The notes below the pieces were generated by a model, which saw only the letters and a program-made list of their open reading frames with translations, was not told where the DNA came from and ran no database searches. From Tigriopus japonicus (lineage: Eukaryota; Arthropoda; Copepoda; Harpacticoida; Harpacticidae), in assembly GCA_010645155.1 (NCBI GenBank), contig CM021320.1, positions 1,366,965-1,430,964 on the forward strand: 64,000 nucleotides of DNA, in the 5' to 3' direction. Each line of letters opens with the position of its first letter. Positions within the stretch are counted from its first letter, which is position 1. A program made the position numbers and the translations under genes. This document shows, in pieces, positions 19,838 to 34,400 of the stretch.

Positions 19838-20229
19838 GCCCAGAATTTTCTGGAGTTGGAGGCTAGTGAGAAGAATTCCGATTTCCAAATCGATTGAGTT
19901 CTTATGACCAAGCTTGTGTTGATTTCAATTTTCAGCTGAATCCAATGACAGAGTCAAAGCTAATCTCAGTAAGAATGAATGAAGTTGTCTTCTTCGGGTC
20001 ATTTTTAACACAAAAAAGCAGTGCATTCATCATCTGCACTCTCCAACTACGTACGTACTTAAAGGGAGGAATGACTAACTTTTCCCATTGGCATTTAATG
20101 GGACCAAAAATTGAGGTACAAAGTCTACCCAATCCCTGCCAGGTCTTGTTGGCAAAAACAGGATTGATTTCGTTTTACTTCTAAAAGTATAATCCTCGTC
20201 GCAAGCCTCCCACTCCAGAAAATTCATTT
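19838..20229. mobile_element. Diverged foldback element, same family as 30207 and 56865
   Basis: The left end carries TTTTCTGGAGTTGGAGGCTA and the right end the inverse of TTTTCTGGAGTGGGAGGCTT. The interior shares the TTTCAGCTGAATCCAATG and GAATGAA landmarks with the two intact copies. The outer tips are degraded and no target duplication is clear. This copy sits between two divergent promoters. Confidence 0.5.
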
Positions 20230-21358
20230 CTTCTCGCTCAAGCCACTTGCTTTATTTTTACTGAAAAAAAAACTATGAAAACGGATATGCCGTAGATACG
20301 AAAAAAGCCTAGATGCCAGATGTTAATGCAGAAGTGAAATTGGTCCATTTATGTAAATAATTCAAACAATAGGTGAGAATTTTTTGGATCATTCTAGGAG
20401 TAATTATTATTTTTGTGTTTCCCGTGACCTTACAATAACAATCATCCAAATTATGGTATGTTTAAACCCGTTTTCTCAGTGGCTTTGTAACAATCTGCCT
20501 TTTTATCCTTTTTCTCTCTCGGTACTGAACTAATGATCATTTTTCCTGTCATCTCATTTCAAATCCAAGCATAAAAACGCCAACTCGGCAACGCCGCTTT
20601 TCTGCCCTTCCAAATTCCAATCACAGATATAAGTCGCGAAGCGACCAGATACACACAACTGCCGTGGCATCTGTTGCCAGTGGATTCAAACTTTGTCACT
20701 CATGGTTGTTGTCGTCGTTGACACCAAGAGCGCAGTCCGTTATGAAATGTACTATCCCGTTGCATTTGAGAATTTCTTCCCATTGAGGAAAACAGGTTTT
20801 CTCCCCTCCTCTGTTCTCTACGTACTTTGGCTTTAATGTGGCTGTTGCTGCCGGTCAGCTCCTTTCTTCTCTGTTTTGCTCGGAGTTGGGCTCACAATGG
20901 TCGACTGGAGATGTCTGGCTTGAAAGAGTTGAGATTCTTCTAGATTACTTAATGACATTTGAGAAAGAATCGACTCTTCTGATTCATTTAGTTCAGAGAT
21001 TAGAGGTCCCTAGGAAACGCCACTGAGTTGTTGGTTTATGAATTAGGGTCAGACTTGCAACAAAAATTGAGCCGAGAGTGAACAAGCAGATGCACTTTCT
21101 ATACTTCAGGCATATCTGCGCACAGAGTCACTTTTAACAATTTCAACCAACAGATGTCATGGCAAGGTTGTGAGTCTTTAGATATATTATATCAGCCCAA
21201 GCCGTCTTTGTTCCAATCTTGACTTGATCGAGTGAGGGCTGCCTTTATCAGCTGGTCTTTAAGCCTCAGCTGGAAGGATGGAAAGAAAGCAGCGAAAACG
21301 AGCGCACACGCTTGAAGATCTGTCAAGAGAGTGATTGGTCCAGCCGGGACACTCGCCA

Positions 21359-21377
21359 CCAATCAACGCCATCCGCG
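21359..21377 (+). promoter_or_regulatory. ER stress element-like site (CCAAT-N9-CCGCG)
   Basis: CCAAT at 21359-21363, exactly nine bases, then CCGCG at 21373-21377. The mammalian ERSE is CCAAT-N9-CCACG, bound by NF-Y plus ATF6/XBP1; this site has one difference in the last half. It lies about 440 bp upstream of the SEL1L ATG. SEL1L is a known unfolded-protein-response target in mammals. Function here is inference. Confidence 0.4.
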
Positions 21378-21628
21378 AGTCACTCGTTCAAAGTGACGCT
21401 GGACTAATTCATCGAAAACGCAACTGATGAACCTTTCACCGTTTAACACGCTTCAAACTCGAAACTACAATGACTTTTAACAAACAAAAATGATAGGTAC
21501 CCTCCCACATTATTTAATTTCCAACTTACTATTTAGTAATTACTCGTATCTAAGCTAAATCTAATGTAAGTTATGTAAGTAGTGTTCGTCTCGAATCATC
21601 ACCCTGAGAAAAAAACATCAACATAGCC

Positions 21629-21636
21629 TGACGTCA
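21629..21636. promoter_or_regulatory. TGACGTCA palindrome (CRE/UPRE-like)
   Basis: A full CRE palindrome about 185 bp upstream of the SEL1L start. It contains the ACGTCA core that ATF6, XBP1 and CREB-family bZIP factors bind. Confidence 0.4.
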
Positions 21637-21786
21637 CGGACTTAGGCCAACTCATCCTAAAGTTCGATCTCAAGTTGTCGAGCCTTTCCGAGCTGATGAA
21701 AATCATCTCCAATCGATCTTTATCCGATCTCCAAGCAAGTGTCAGTGCGTCTAGCCTCATTCTAGTCCCTTGGATTTGAAGTATGA

Positions 21787-23931
<2,145 letters not shown>

Positions 23932-24325
23932 ATCGTGACCACATTCAAATGAAGATTTCATAACTAGGACACTCATATTGTGCACGTGTGACCGCGATCG
24001 GATATTGTCAAATTCGGCGGGAAAGACTTGGCCTCACGAGGCGATCAAACTGTGATCTTAAATTAGCAAAGCTATTATTCTTTTTGTTGCAATTCAACCA
24101 TTCCTTGTGTTGGTTCTGTGTAAGTTATTTCTGTGAGCAAGAATACACCAATATTCGCCTTGTTCAATTCCTCTCCCCGTCCCTTCCACTGTAATCGCCC
24201 ATACAGACTGTAACGGACTATATCCCTTTACATTACAGAAATCGACAGTGGAACGACATCCCCAAGTGGCCCAACTAGAGATTCGCTTCTCAAGACCTTA
24301 ACCACATTCTGTGATCCTCAAGAAG
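23932..24325 (+). promoter_or_regulatory. Gap between SEL1L and Derlin-1 with splice sites
   Basis: No AATAAA signal for SEL1L is seen apart from a GATAAA overlapping its stop codon. A donor-like TGTGTAAGT lies near 24117 and a good acceptor, CCCTTTACATTACAG, ends at 24238, 87 bases before the Derlin ATG. Two readings fit: a 5' UTR intron of an independent Derlin gene, or a bicistronic transcript whose second gene is trans-spliced at 24238. Confidence 0.4.
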
Positions 24326-25099
24326 ATGCCCGCTGGAGGGGATTTGCAAGACTGGTTCAAGAGCTTACCACTCTTCACCCGATACTGGTTCGGGGGCACG
24401 GTCTTGTTCACGCTCTTGGGTCGCTTCGGTTTGCTCTCGCCTGCTTGGTTAGTGCTCGTCTATGAATACGTGGTCCATCACTTCCACATATGGCGACCAG
24501 TGACCGCTCTGTTCTATTACCCGTTGACCCCACAGACGGGCTTTCATTTCCTCATCAATCTTTATTTCCTCTACAACTATTCGCTCAGACTCGAGACGGG
24601 CATTTTTGATGGTCGACCTGCGGATTATGCTTTCATGTTGGGTTTTAACTGGATCATGTGTGTCATCATCGGTCTTCTGATGTCGTTACCTTTCTTAATG
24701 GACCCCATGGTATTGAGCATTCTCTACGTGTGGTGTCAGCTTAATAAGGACCAGATCGTATCGTTTTGGTTTGGCACCCAGTTCAAGGCCATGTATTTGC
24801 CTTGGGTTCTCTTCGCCTTCAATATGATCATTGCCGGAGGAGGTGCGATGGAGCTCATTGGAATTCTCATTGGACACGCCTATTTCTTTCTGATGTTTAA
24901 GTACCCGCAAGACTTTGGCGGTCCGGCCTTGTTATCCACGCCCCAGTTCTTGTACAATTGGTTCCCCAACCAAAGAAGTGGGGTCCATGGTTATGGCCAA
25001 GCCCCCACAAGTCGACCCCCTGCTGGGGGCGGGGGAGGAGGAGGAGGAGGGGGCGGTGGCTTTAACTGGGGAAATGGCCAGAGGTTAGGGGGAAACTGA
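24326..25099 (+). CDS. DERL1: Derlin-1
   Basis: 257 aa, one exon, starting at the ATG of MPAGGDLQDWF. Derlins are rhomboid-fold pseudoproteases of the ER membrane that help move misfolded proteins to the cytosol and recruit p97. Seen in the sequence: DWFKSLPLFTRYWF at the N terminus, IWRPVTALFYYPL (the WR motif of the family), the loop motif LETGIFDGRPADYAFML, QIVSFWFGTQFKAMYLPWV, IGILIGHAYFF with a GxxxG-like pattern, and STPQFLYNWFPN. No catalytic Ser/His pair of active rhomboids is expected or seen. The tail has a run of 12 Gly and ends in FNWGNGQRLGGN, a p97-binding SHP box (human Derlin-1 ends very similarly). Length agrees with the human 251 aa. Confidence 0.95.
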   Translation: MPAGGDLQDWFKSLPLFTRYWFGGTVLFTLLGRFGLLSPAWLVLVYEYVVHHFHIWRPVTALFYYPLTPQTGFHFLINLYFLYNYSLRLETGIFDGRPADYAFMLGFNWIMCVIIGLLMSLPFLMDPMVLSILYVWCQLNKDQIVSFWFGTQFKAMYLPWVLFAFNMIIAGGGAMELIGILIGHAYFFLMFKYPQDFGGPALLSTPQFLYNWFPNQRSGVHGYGQAPTSRPPAGGGGGGGGGGGGFNWGNGQRLGGN

Positions 25100-25190
25100 T
25101 TTTCATGTCACCTCAACTAGCTGTCACGTGATCTTTAAATTATTCGCATCGTCAACCTTTCCGGGTTTGTTTGTATTCGTTAGAAAAACT

Positions 25191-25196
25191 AATAAA
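25191..25196 (+). terminator. Polyadenylation signal for Derlin-1
   Basis: AATAAA 92 bp after the Derlin-1 stop. It is the first canonical signal on the plus strand after the SEL1L start codon region, so it may serve both genes if they share a transcript. Confidence 0.6.
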
Positions 25197-25414
25197 AATC
25201 CCCAAACTGGATTCCTATAACATTGTACGAAATTCATATTGAGATGAAGCAATGAGAGAACGCTTTCCTTGGTTTATGTGCCCAATTCAATGAGAGGGGA
25301 AAACGGACAGAGTGAGAGATATGTCTTTAGTCAGAATACATGTGAAGAATGTGCACGTTTCAAATAGGAAGCGTTTTGTTCCACACAAACAATGCTCAAA
25401 AATAGGATAACCAA

Positions 25415-28400
25415 TCAATATCGATGATGTTCATCCGAATCCTGGACAAAAATTCCATGGAATCCTTCAGGGACTGTTCCATTAGCTCGAAACGATATTC
25501 TGGCCACTTCGGTAAAATCACTGGCGTCCAAAATCACCAATTGAACCGTGCACAAAGCCGAGGCGCTCAACAGGGTGAACAGAAGGACTCCATCATCTTC
25601 GTTGGTGGAATTGGGTCGAGCTACAAACACCGGTTCGGACACGAAATGGCCGGGATCTTTCCACGAGGTAATATCACCGCAAGTGGTATCCACTTTCAAG
25701 ATCTTGAAACGGAAACGTAACAAAAAAAATGAATTAGGTTAGACCATGGGATGTGTACTAATTGCAAAAGAGGTAGAAGTTTGGGGGAGTGAGAAGCAAT
25801 TAACGGCAATTACGTTTTCTGACAATGAATGAGGGTATTAAATTACGATGTACCCCTCCTGCCGCATATCATTAAACAAGTGGAAATTTAAGCCCAGCCT
25901 CAATTATCCATATTTGTTTGCGACCGTCGAGCGGAAAACAAGCGAGGCTATCCTTCTTACACAGGGTTAGTCAATATTTGTTTGACGGACTCTCTTTATC
26001 GATGAAGTCGTTAACGTAACAGACAAAATATCGCTCAATTTGAGGGCGCCTCTCTTCTGTGTCGGCTGGGTAGCCTAAAAAACTGCCCTTGGGACTCTTT
26101 CGGCCAGTCTTCGAGTTCCCATTCGGATGTAAATACCGGAATGCCCACCGAGACAAGTGCCTCAATCGTGAAAGAGAGGCATTCGTTACATTCCCCTGGG
26201 CTAAGAAGCGTTTCCAAAAAATCTTTTGAAGACCATAGCTAAAGCAAGGAGTAACATGGCGACCACATCGATTTTCATTATTTTGTTACTTGTTTCACAA
26301 TGCAGCTTTGGCCAGCTTCTTCATTGGTATGAGTTGGACGGTTATCCTTTCAAAAAAAAACAGTCAAAATAAAGGGGAAACATTTGGATAAGCTTTCCAG
26401 TTTCCATCAAACCACTAAAAATAGTTCATGGTTTTTTTCCACGAAATGGTATTTATTTCCTCAGCTTCTAAAGACAAGAAGCGCCCTAATTCTAAAACCT
26501 CGCCCACATTAGGCCATAAATATAATCTGATCTCTCACAAGGACCTTCAAATTTGTCGCACTTTTCATTGCAATCTTTCTGCATCTGTTTGTAACACTTC
26601 TTTTCTTATTGTTGAGTAGTGCATTGACTGATTTTGACTTACCCGGTTTGGATGGAGGTATTCGTTTCCGAGGGCATAGAAGTACCGGTTTGGCAGACCC
26701 ATGAATTTGTAATTAATCCTGGGGAATTCCAACGTCGTGTCTGGCACCAACAGCTCCTTTCGTACAACAACTTTGCAATTGGACTGAAATATCAAACGAA
26801 AAAGTTGATTGCTACTGAATGCTATCAGCATAAAATCATCCTTTTAATGTGATTATCTCCATATTTCTGACGATACACAATTAATGACACAAGACCTATG
26901 AAAGGAATAGTCGTCCTCTGGGTATTGCAATCGACTCCCTGGGAAGCCTTTTTCGTAGATTTTCTCGCTAGTCTTTGATTGAAATGTGACCCAGGAGGTG
27001 AGATGGATAAATTGTGTCACGCCCCAAGAGCGAATCGAAAAAGCTTATTGATTGATCGAATCGTTGTACCCACAAGGGTGAAAACCATCAAACAACCATA
27101 TTTTCTAGAGTGCATTTCCAAAGGGAAGGTTATCCAACATGAAGAGGATCCAAACATGTTGATTTACTGCGTTACTCTTAACTGGTAACGAATGCATAGT
27201 ATGTCCAGGGGTCTATATAACAATAGCGCGGATCAAAAGAGAGTGTGTACTAAATAGAGCCAATCAAAATAGCGCCACTTCAAAATAGTGCCAATGTCCA
27301 AATCTTCAAATGTCTGAAAGGTTGCGAATAAAAACGCTAAAACAGTTTGACCTGATTTAAGAGATGCTTTTGTCAGACTGAAAATTTTAAAATGGCATTA
27401 AGACAACTACAAAAATATTTCGTAGAAACTGAATGGACCACCGGGTGCGTCATAAAATAGGACACATTATTAGGAGATGACTCCAAGGCTTGTATTTGAA
27501 GTAGTAACCTAAGAAGACTCAACAAGTGTCAATCAAGGTTGAAATCATCGTTAACAAGCCACAACGTCTAAAGAAATTCCATCAGTGAAAACAATCAAGC
27601 TCAGATAAAGGCCAAGAAGCAATAGCATACATATATGTATAATGAACTTTATGCCTGAGCTCTCCAAAAGTTGGCTAATTCGTCCTTATTAGAAGGCACG
27701 AGGCACTTGGAAGAAGAAAATCAAAGTGAACTCCTAATTAAAGTTAGACAAAAAATCTTGCATTTCCTTAAAGCGGTTCATTGAAGAATACTTCAAAATG
27801 GCAGTAAAACAAGGACTAAGAGACTAACCCTGTATAAAATTTTATGGTCAAGAAGTTTAGAGCAAGTTAAACTTATGGAACATAGACTTCAAGTTTTTCT
27901 ATTCATTGACCTGCGATAAAGTTTACCGATCGCAAATATTAGACATTGAAGCTGTGGAAAAAGAACGTTATGCCGCATCCTGTACTTCAAGCCTAGTAAA
28001 ACAAGTCAGTTCTCAGATCTTTTTTTATCTTATTTACCATTGAGGCATGGAGTGGCAACTTGACTCGAATGGGCGTGGCTGTTGGAACGTGATCCGTCCT
28101 TTCGATGTGGGAGAATTTAAGATCACTTATAATCTGAAAGACAATGTTTTTGTACATCCGCATGAACAAAAATACCCATTTGTTGGTCTGAATGGAGGGA
28201 AAAATAACCTCATCCTGTCCTGTCATCTTAGTGTTTATCAACTTACGTCTGCATCTTTGTAGGCAACAATGTCAAGGAAGACGTATTTATCATCGGGTTG
28301 GAATGCGTTGATCACGTGAAAGAAGAAGAAGGGCTCTGAGGAATAAACAACTGGCAGGATCTCGCCCGTGGATTTCAGCATCAAGTAGAAATACACCTGA

Positions 28401-31400
28401 AATGGATGCAACAATGAAGAATACACCTGTTACTTGGCAATTTCGTCAGTCCCAAAAGAGTTGAACGACAAAATGATGGAACCTCGCCGGCTGTTACCAA
28501 GTTAGGGACACGGGGATCACACGAAGAAATTTAGTACTCCTTTTTTGTAGCATTCGTCAAAATAAGTAATGGACATGTTTTTCATTCAGAAAGCCCGAAA
28601 ACATTTGCGAGGTAATCTTTCATTCGGAATTTTCCAATGATATTAGCCTTTTTTTAGTAATGAATTCTTGCCGCATAATCTGTTGCAATTAGGATTGCAA
28701 GGGTGCTTACTAGTCAACAAAACAGAGGTGGCTGGAACTTTTAAAAACGAAGAACTGTAGTGCATATGGATCTTTGTCTGAACACTGAAATTTTTGAAAT
28801 TCCAGTCTTCACAACGCTTAATTACTTTATGTTATGTCTCATTAATGCAATTCAAGTAATTAGGTCAATGAACGTGAAGTTCCTTGTTTGGCAACGAGAA
28901 GGTACGAGATTGATAGGCAAATTTACTGTACGGGATAAGTGACAAACTTTCTTGAATGCCCATGCTCATCCATCCTGTAGCTCTAGTTTATCCAATTGAG
29001 GGTTTTAATCTGGAAAAAGTTGCTTCCCACGTGGCCGAGGCCTTTGGGAAACGGATGCCTTATGAAGAAAAAACGTTGCAAGCGTTTACAGAGCAGAACT
29101 TTATTCTCAAAGAAACTTGTTCGAAGTGTTTCCGCTAGTTTGCCATCCTCTGTGAGGTGTGTTTCACTCAATGAATAGGAACTGGAAATTGGATTTTCAA
29201 TTCGGGAGACTCAAAGTGTTACTCAAAAACATGTACATGTAACACATTGGCCTCCAAACGGGGGCTCTTAGGTCTATGAGGGCTTTTTACATAAGAGGGT
29301 TTTCTCCAATTAGTATTAGTACCATCAAATCACAAACGTAATATGTGACGAATGATTCTTAATTTGATATGGGACTTTAATTTGTGACAACACTAAAATA
29401 TTTTTGTCCTCAACCGATAGTTCAGAAATAAATGGTTTTACAATCCCATGTTCCTGATGTTAAAAATATATTCAAAATAAGGTTACTTTTAAGAATAAGA
29501 ATTGAAATGGACTTAGACGATAATTTTTTCGCTTTGTTTTTAGTCAGTGCCATAAAAAGCTTGCAAAGTTTGAATGATGTCTTGAAGCCAAAAGTGGCTG
29601 GCAGAAAATTACCTTTCAATATCAATTTTAATTTTCTTGCCTTTATTTATTGGTAAATGCTGATTTGATCTAATTTTTCAGATGGCTAGGAATATGCTCT
29701 CTCATTTCAAAAATTTGCGTTTATTGAGCTATTTCGTCTTACTTTTCTTCGTCTTCATTTTCCCATTGATCACAAAAGTCCATGCTTAAACAAACCCATG
29801 AAATCCTATTTTGAACACAAAAAAGGAAATTCATCTTGTGAATATTCGAGATGGCTTAGCTAAGGTAATTAATAGCATTGAAGCTTCTAAAAGTATACTC
29901 TTAAAGGTTTGAAAAACAACCGGCTGAACAGTATCCAAGACTTGACTTGTGTGACATTTCTTTATTCCGTGGATAAGTTTTTAGCTCTTTTCTGAGTTTA
30001 TGTACAAACATTTTTACCTTTCTCATATTTTATTTGAATGTTTTTTCCAACTTTTGGTGAGATAAAACATCATGTTTAGTTGTACTCCTCCCCAGAGGCT
30101 AAAATTTGAGAATATTTGGGGTTGGAGTATGAAACATGGAATGAATGCCTTGTCCATCAACAAAATCCAAGTGCTTAAATAAACATGACCACGTGTTAAT
30201 AAAAACCAAGAAGCACGGAAATCATGGAGTGGGAGGCTAGCAATGAGAATTATGATTTCCAGCAGAACCGAACCATTTGCGTTCTTCTGCAAATGAGACT
30301 TGGCTTGCATTGAGAAGAATACGTATTTCAAATTTCAGCTCAATCGAATGCCGGAGTGAAAAGTTATGCCTTTTCAAACTTATGTACTGAAGAGAGCATA
30401 GGATGAATGAACTTGCCCTTTTGTGGTAAAACGATTACCACAAAAGGGCTAGTTCATTCATCCTCGGTACGATTTGCACTGAACTTTGAGTGAGCATAAC
30501 TTTTGTCTCTGACGTTCGATTGAGCTGAAAATTGAAATACGTATTCTTGTCAACATATGCAAGGTTTCATTTGCAGAAGAACGTAATTGAATTGTTCTTA
30601 CTGGAAATCATTATTATCATTGCTAGCCTCCCACTCCATGATTCCAGTGCTTCTTGTAAAAACGTACTCCGTTTTGAAACGACTGGCTGATTGTTGGGGT
30701 TTCCCTCTCTATCAGGAACACTTAAGGTCATGGCTTAAGAGTGTATTACCGTATGTGCTTACCATTTCTGTTTTTCGCCACTTCAAGCTATTATGAAGGG
30801 ACCCGCTTTCTCCTCCGCATCCATTGCGGTTCTCATCTTGGACGAATAAAGGCTGCTCAATGAAAATGACGAAATCTCGGGTGATCCCAAACGAGTGGAA
30901 ATACGAAGGGGCGTGTTTGTGTCGAGAGGGGATTTCCGCCAGCACTTTCCCATTTTCAAGTGTCATTGTACCTATTTGTGATGAAGAATAAGATACTTTC
31001 ATAATCCAAATGGGTTCTGTTGAATATGTACAGGGCTATAAAAATGCTCAACAATTTTACCTGACCATTCGGGATTGGATTTTTCGAACTTTAGAATGAC
31101 GTACGAATAGCCCGTTTTGGCGTCAAAGTTGGTTCCAATGTTCCACACGGTTCCATCCTCGTCAATTTGAGGGTGAGCTGAGGCCACCTTGATGGGCAGG
31201 ATTTCCTCCAGATCCACCTGAATTGAAGATGATGAGGATAATCCTTCATATTTTGTCAGTTTCGGGGTAAAAAGTCTATTAATACACGAGGCGTTGTACT
31301 CATCCTATAATCACATTAGCGCTAATGTGTCTACAAATCAAGGGGCAAAAATAATATTTGCTTGAAGAGGCTTTCTCTTTAGAAAAAGGCCACAATGAGC

Positions 31401-34400
31401 AAACTTTAACAATGGGGCCTCGACCTTGATCAAAAACAACGTACGATGCACCAACCAGTTCAGTTGATTGCTTGAATCCATCAACTTGAGCTTGATGGCT
31501 TAAGAAGTTTTGGCCTTGGAAAGGCGTTTTTGATTGAGAACGAAATTATTTACGCCCGGATGAATGTTGAAAAGCATCTCATCTGGCTTGCTGCAAGGTG
31601 ACGTCTTAACGGTATTCTCATATACCATAGAGTATGCTAGAGGGGAGGTGACTACAACTCTCTGAGTTCAATTACTTCAGTGAGTGAACAGTGAAAACCA
31701 TGTTAAAAAACCGACCATCTTTGCATCACAAGAGTATTTTTGGAAGGCTTTCATCTTGCCTTTGAAAAGAAATGAATGAACATTAGAAGCTTCCTTCTTG
31801 CACCCGCAGAAGAATAAGGCCACAACCTTTTAATAAAGGTCGCCACGTCTAGTTGTCTGAATAGATCTATTACGACTGCGAAATACAAATAACGCATACA
31901 ATAAGCGTGATTCATTACGAAAAAGAGGTGCTGGTCTTAGGGCCCTTCGCTTTTCAAAGGTTATCTCGCTATTTATCTCACCTGTCCCAATGTTTCCATG
32001 GATTCTGGTTGGATCTTTAACATATGCGGGATGTCAGACATGATATACATATCATGACCGAAGAAGCAAATGTTGTCAATGCAGTTATCGCAAATCCCCG
32101 ATCCTCCAGGGGTTCCACTACCTCCGAGAAGCCCTCCCAAACCATTCTTAGTCAAAGAGGAACGTCTTCGATTATGGAACATCGAGGTGAATCTGCATGA
32201 ATGAAGCAATGTCAGAAGATCAAAATGCAGAGTGGTTTGTTCTAGGATGGGGTTCATAGTGGTTCAAAGCTAAAAACAGGGGACTTGGGAGAGTGAGCAG
32301 GAATTACGTACGGAAATTTTAAAAATATCTTCAATTTTAATATTTTTGATATTCTATCATCTCAAAATTATTCAAAGGGACCTTATCATTAAGCGATTGA
32401 AGAGTTTCTTTTAACGCCAAAAAAGTTTTTCTTTGAAATCATCCGACAGCCAAATGAAAAAAGGAGTTCTTTACTAGATATAGAAATATCTCAACATTCC
32501 TCTGTACTTGTGACTTTTAATCATACTTTTCCCACTTTCATTAACTGAGATTGACCCAAATGACATTGATTTCGGCTTCAAAATTGGTTCGATCCGTTAA
32601 TTTGACCCCAAATTGGTGAGAAGCAATCATCATTCACCATTTCCGTATTTTTGTCGAAAAAAGGTCAAGTCGCACGAGTGGACAAAATATTTACCGTAAT
32701 ACAACAATTTTAAGGGAATAAACAAGCATTTGGGACAATAAAACTAAAAGTGCAATATGCCAATCACATGACCTTGCATGACGTAACAATAAAAGCATGA
32801 GGTGAACATTGACATAAGGTAGCTTCTCAGATCACAAAATCTTATGGAATGTGCGTCTTTTTTGTTTTCAAAAACAAGGCCTAAATTGCGGTTCGTATTC
32901 ATTCTCATTTAAAAGTTCTTACATTGGTAAAACACACAAGATTTCCAAACTTGAATCAAATTTAACCGAACTAGCTTCTTGATCGAAATTCTTTTCAAAA
33001 CCGAATCGTGTAAGGCCTATTCAATTTTCCTCACACTATTGTGCCATCACTATACGTAGACTCGTAACTTGAAGGGAAAACACATGGGAATGGGATTGGG
33101 TGGGTAAGTCCATCAAACACTTGTTTTCTTCAAACCTTTTCCTGTAGAGTGGACAGAGAGAGAAAATAAAAGAAGGAACGGTTATTGTCTCAAGAAGCCG
33201 GCGTTTCCTTTAGAATCCCGAAACTGTGGTGCTAACTAACCAAATATGTACATTGAGGCATTCATCACAAATCATTTCCATTTCCACGGTCAAGTATTAA
33301 CTCGTTCCCTTCTAGTATTTGTTCCTTGACGCGTGCTTACCTTTGAAGCTTCGTTCTAAACGGGTCTGTTTGAACGGTGATGGGACCGCCCAATTGGGCC
33401 TGGTCTCTGTACTTGGAATCGATAATTTTGTTTCGGTATGTCACGTCTTCTGGATTGGGACCAACGGTGTACTTTTGCACAACTGACAACATATCAAACG
33501 GATGGTTGTAACAAGAATCTCCAACTTGAATTATGCCTGGGCCCACACGGTACAATGTTCCCTTGAGCCAACTTGGAACACACCCTGCAAGACCAAATGG
33601 AATGGATGCTCAAGGGAGAGAAATTATTCATAAGAGCAATCCATAGTGACTCGACGCATGAATTCGATGGGGAACCAAAACAAAAGGGGAATGAAATTGA
33701 TTTTAAATATTTATATGTTCGTAGGGTTGAATGATTGGTTTGAACTTTAAAGGAAAAATGGCAGAAACTGTGCGAATATTTACGCACAGCCATTTGCAAG
33801 TTAAACACTCATATTTGATCCCATTCTTCCCTTTTTCCTACGTAGCAAATTTACTCGATCTTCGACGGCCATGTTCAATCCAGTAAATTCTAGATATCTT
33901 GAATCATCATAACTTTGGCCTCACACTGAAAAGCGTGATAGAGGTTGAATTGCTTAGATGAAGAAAACAAAGTCTTAGGAAAACGCCTCTACTTTTCCTG
34001 TTACTTTTACCAAAAAGTCAATTTGTTATCTTGTTTTGTTATAAATTATTGCTAAAATCTAGGGGACGTTAATTATGGACTACCCTGTAATTGGATTTGA
34101 TCCACTAACCTTCACCATAACACCAAATGTTGGATTTAACGAGGGAGACCTTGATTTAACCAGGGACCCCTGAAAGGGGTATTTATCCTATCATATAGGT
34201 TGTCCTTGATTCAACATAGATTTTTTGCTCATAAGCTGACATATTGTAAAAAATATCAAGTATGGTTTGAGTATGTCAGAATTGTTTTGGCAATTAAGGT
34301 GACGGTCCATAACCTGCGTTTGATAATTGAGAAAACACATAATTTTCTTGTATACTTACTTGGCGACATTATTCTGAACTTTATACTGTATTTGATACGG

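Noticed and set aside
24311..24325. Upstream start of Derlin-1 at a GTG (MILKK...)
   Set aside because: Eukaryotic initiation at the ATG 24326 gives the family N terminus; the earlier codon is not ATG.
32585..32600. GGTTCGATCC, resembling a tRNA B box
   Set aside because: No A box, acceptor stem or cloverleaf can be formed around it.
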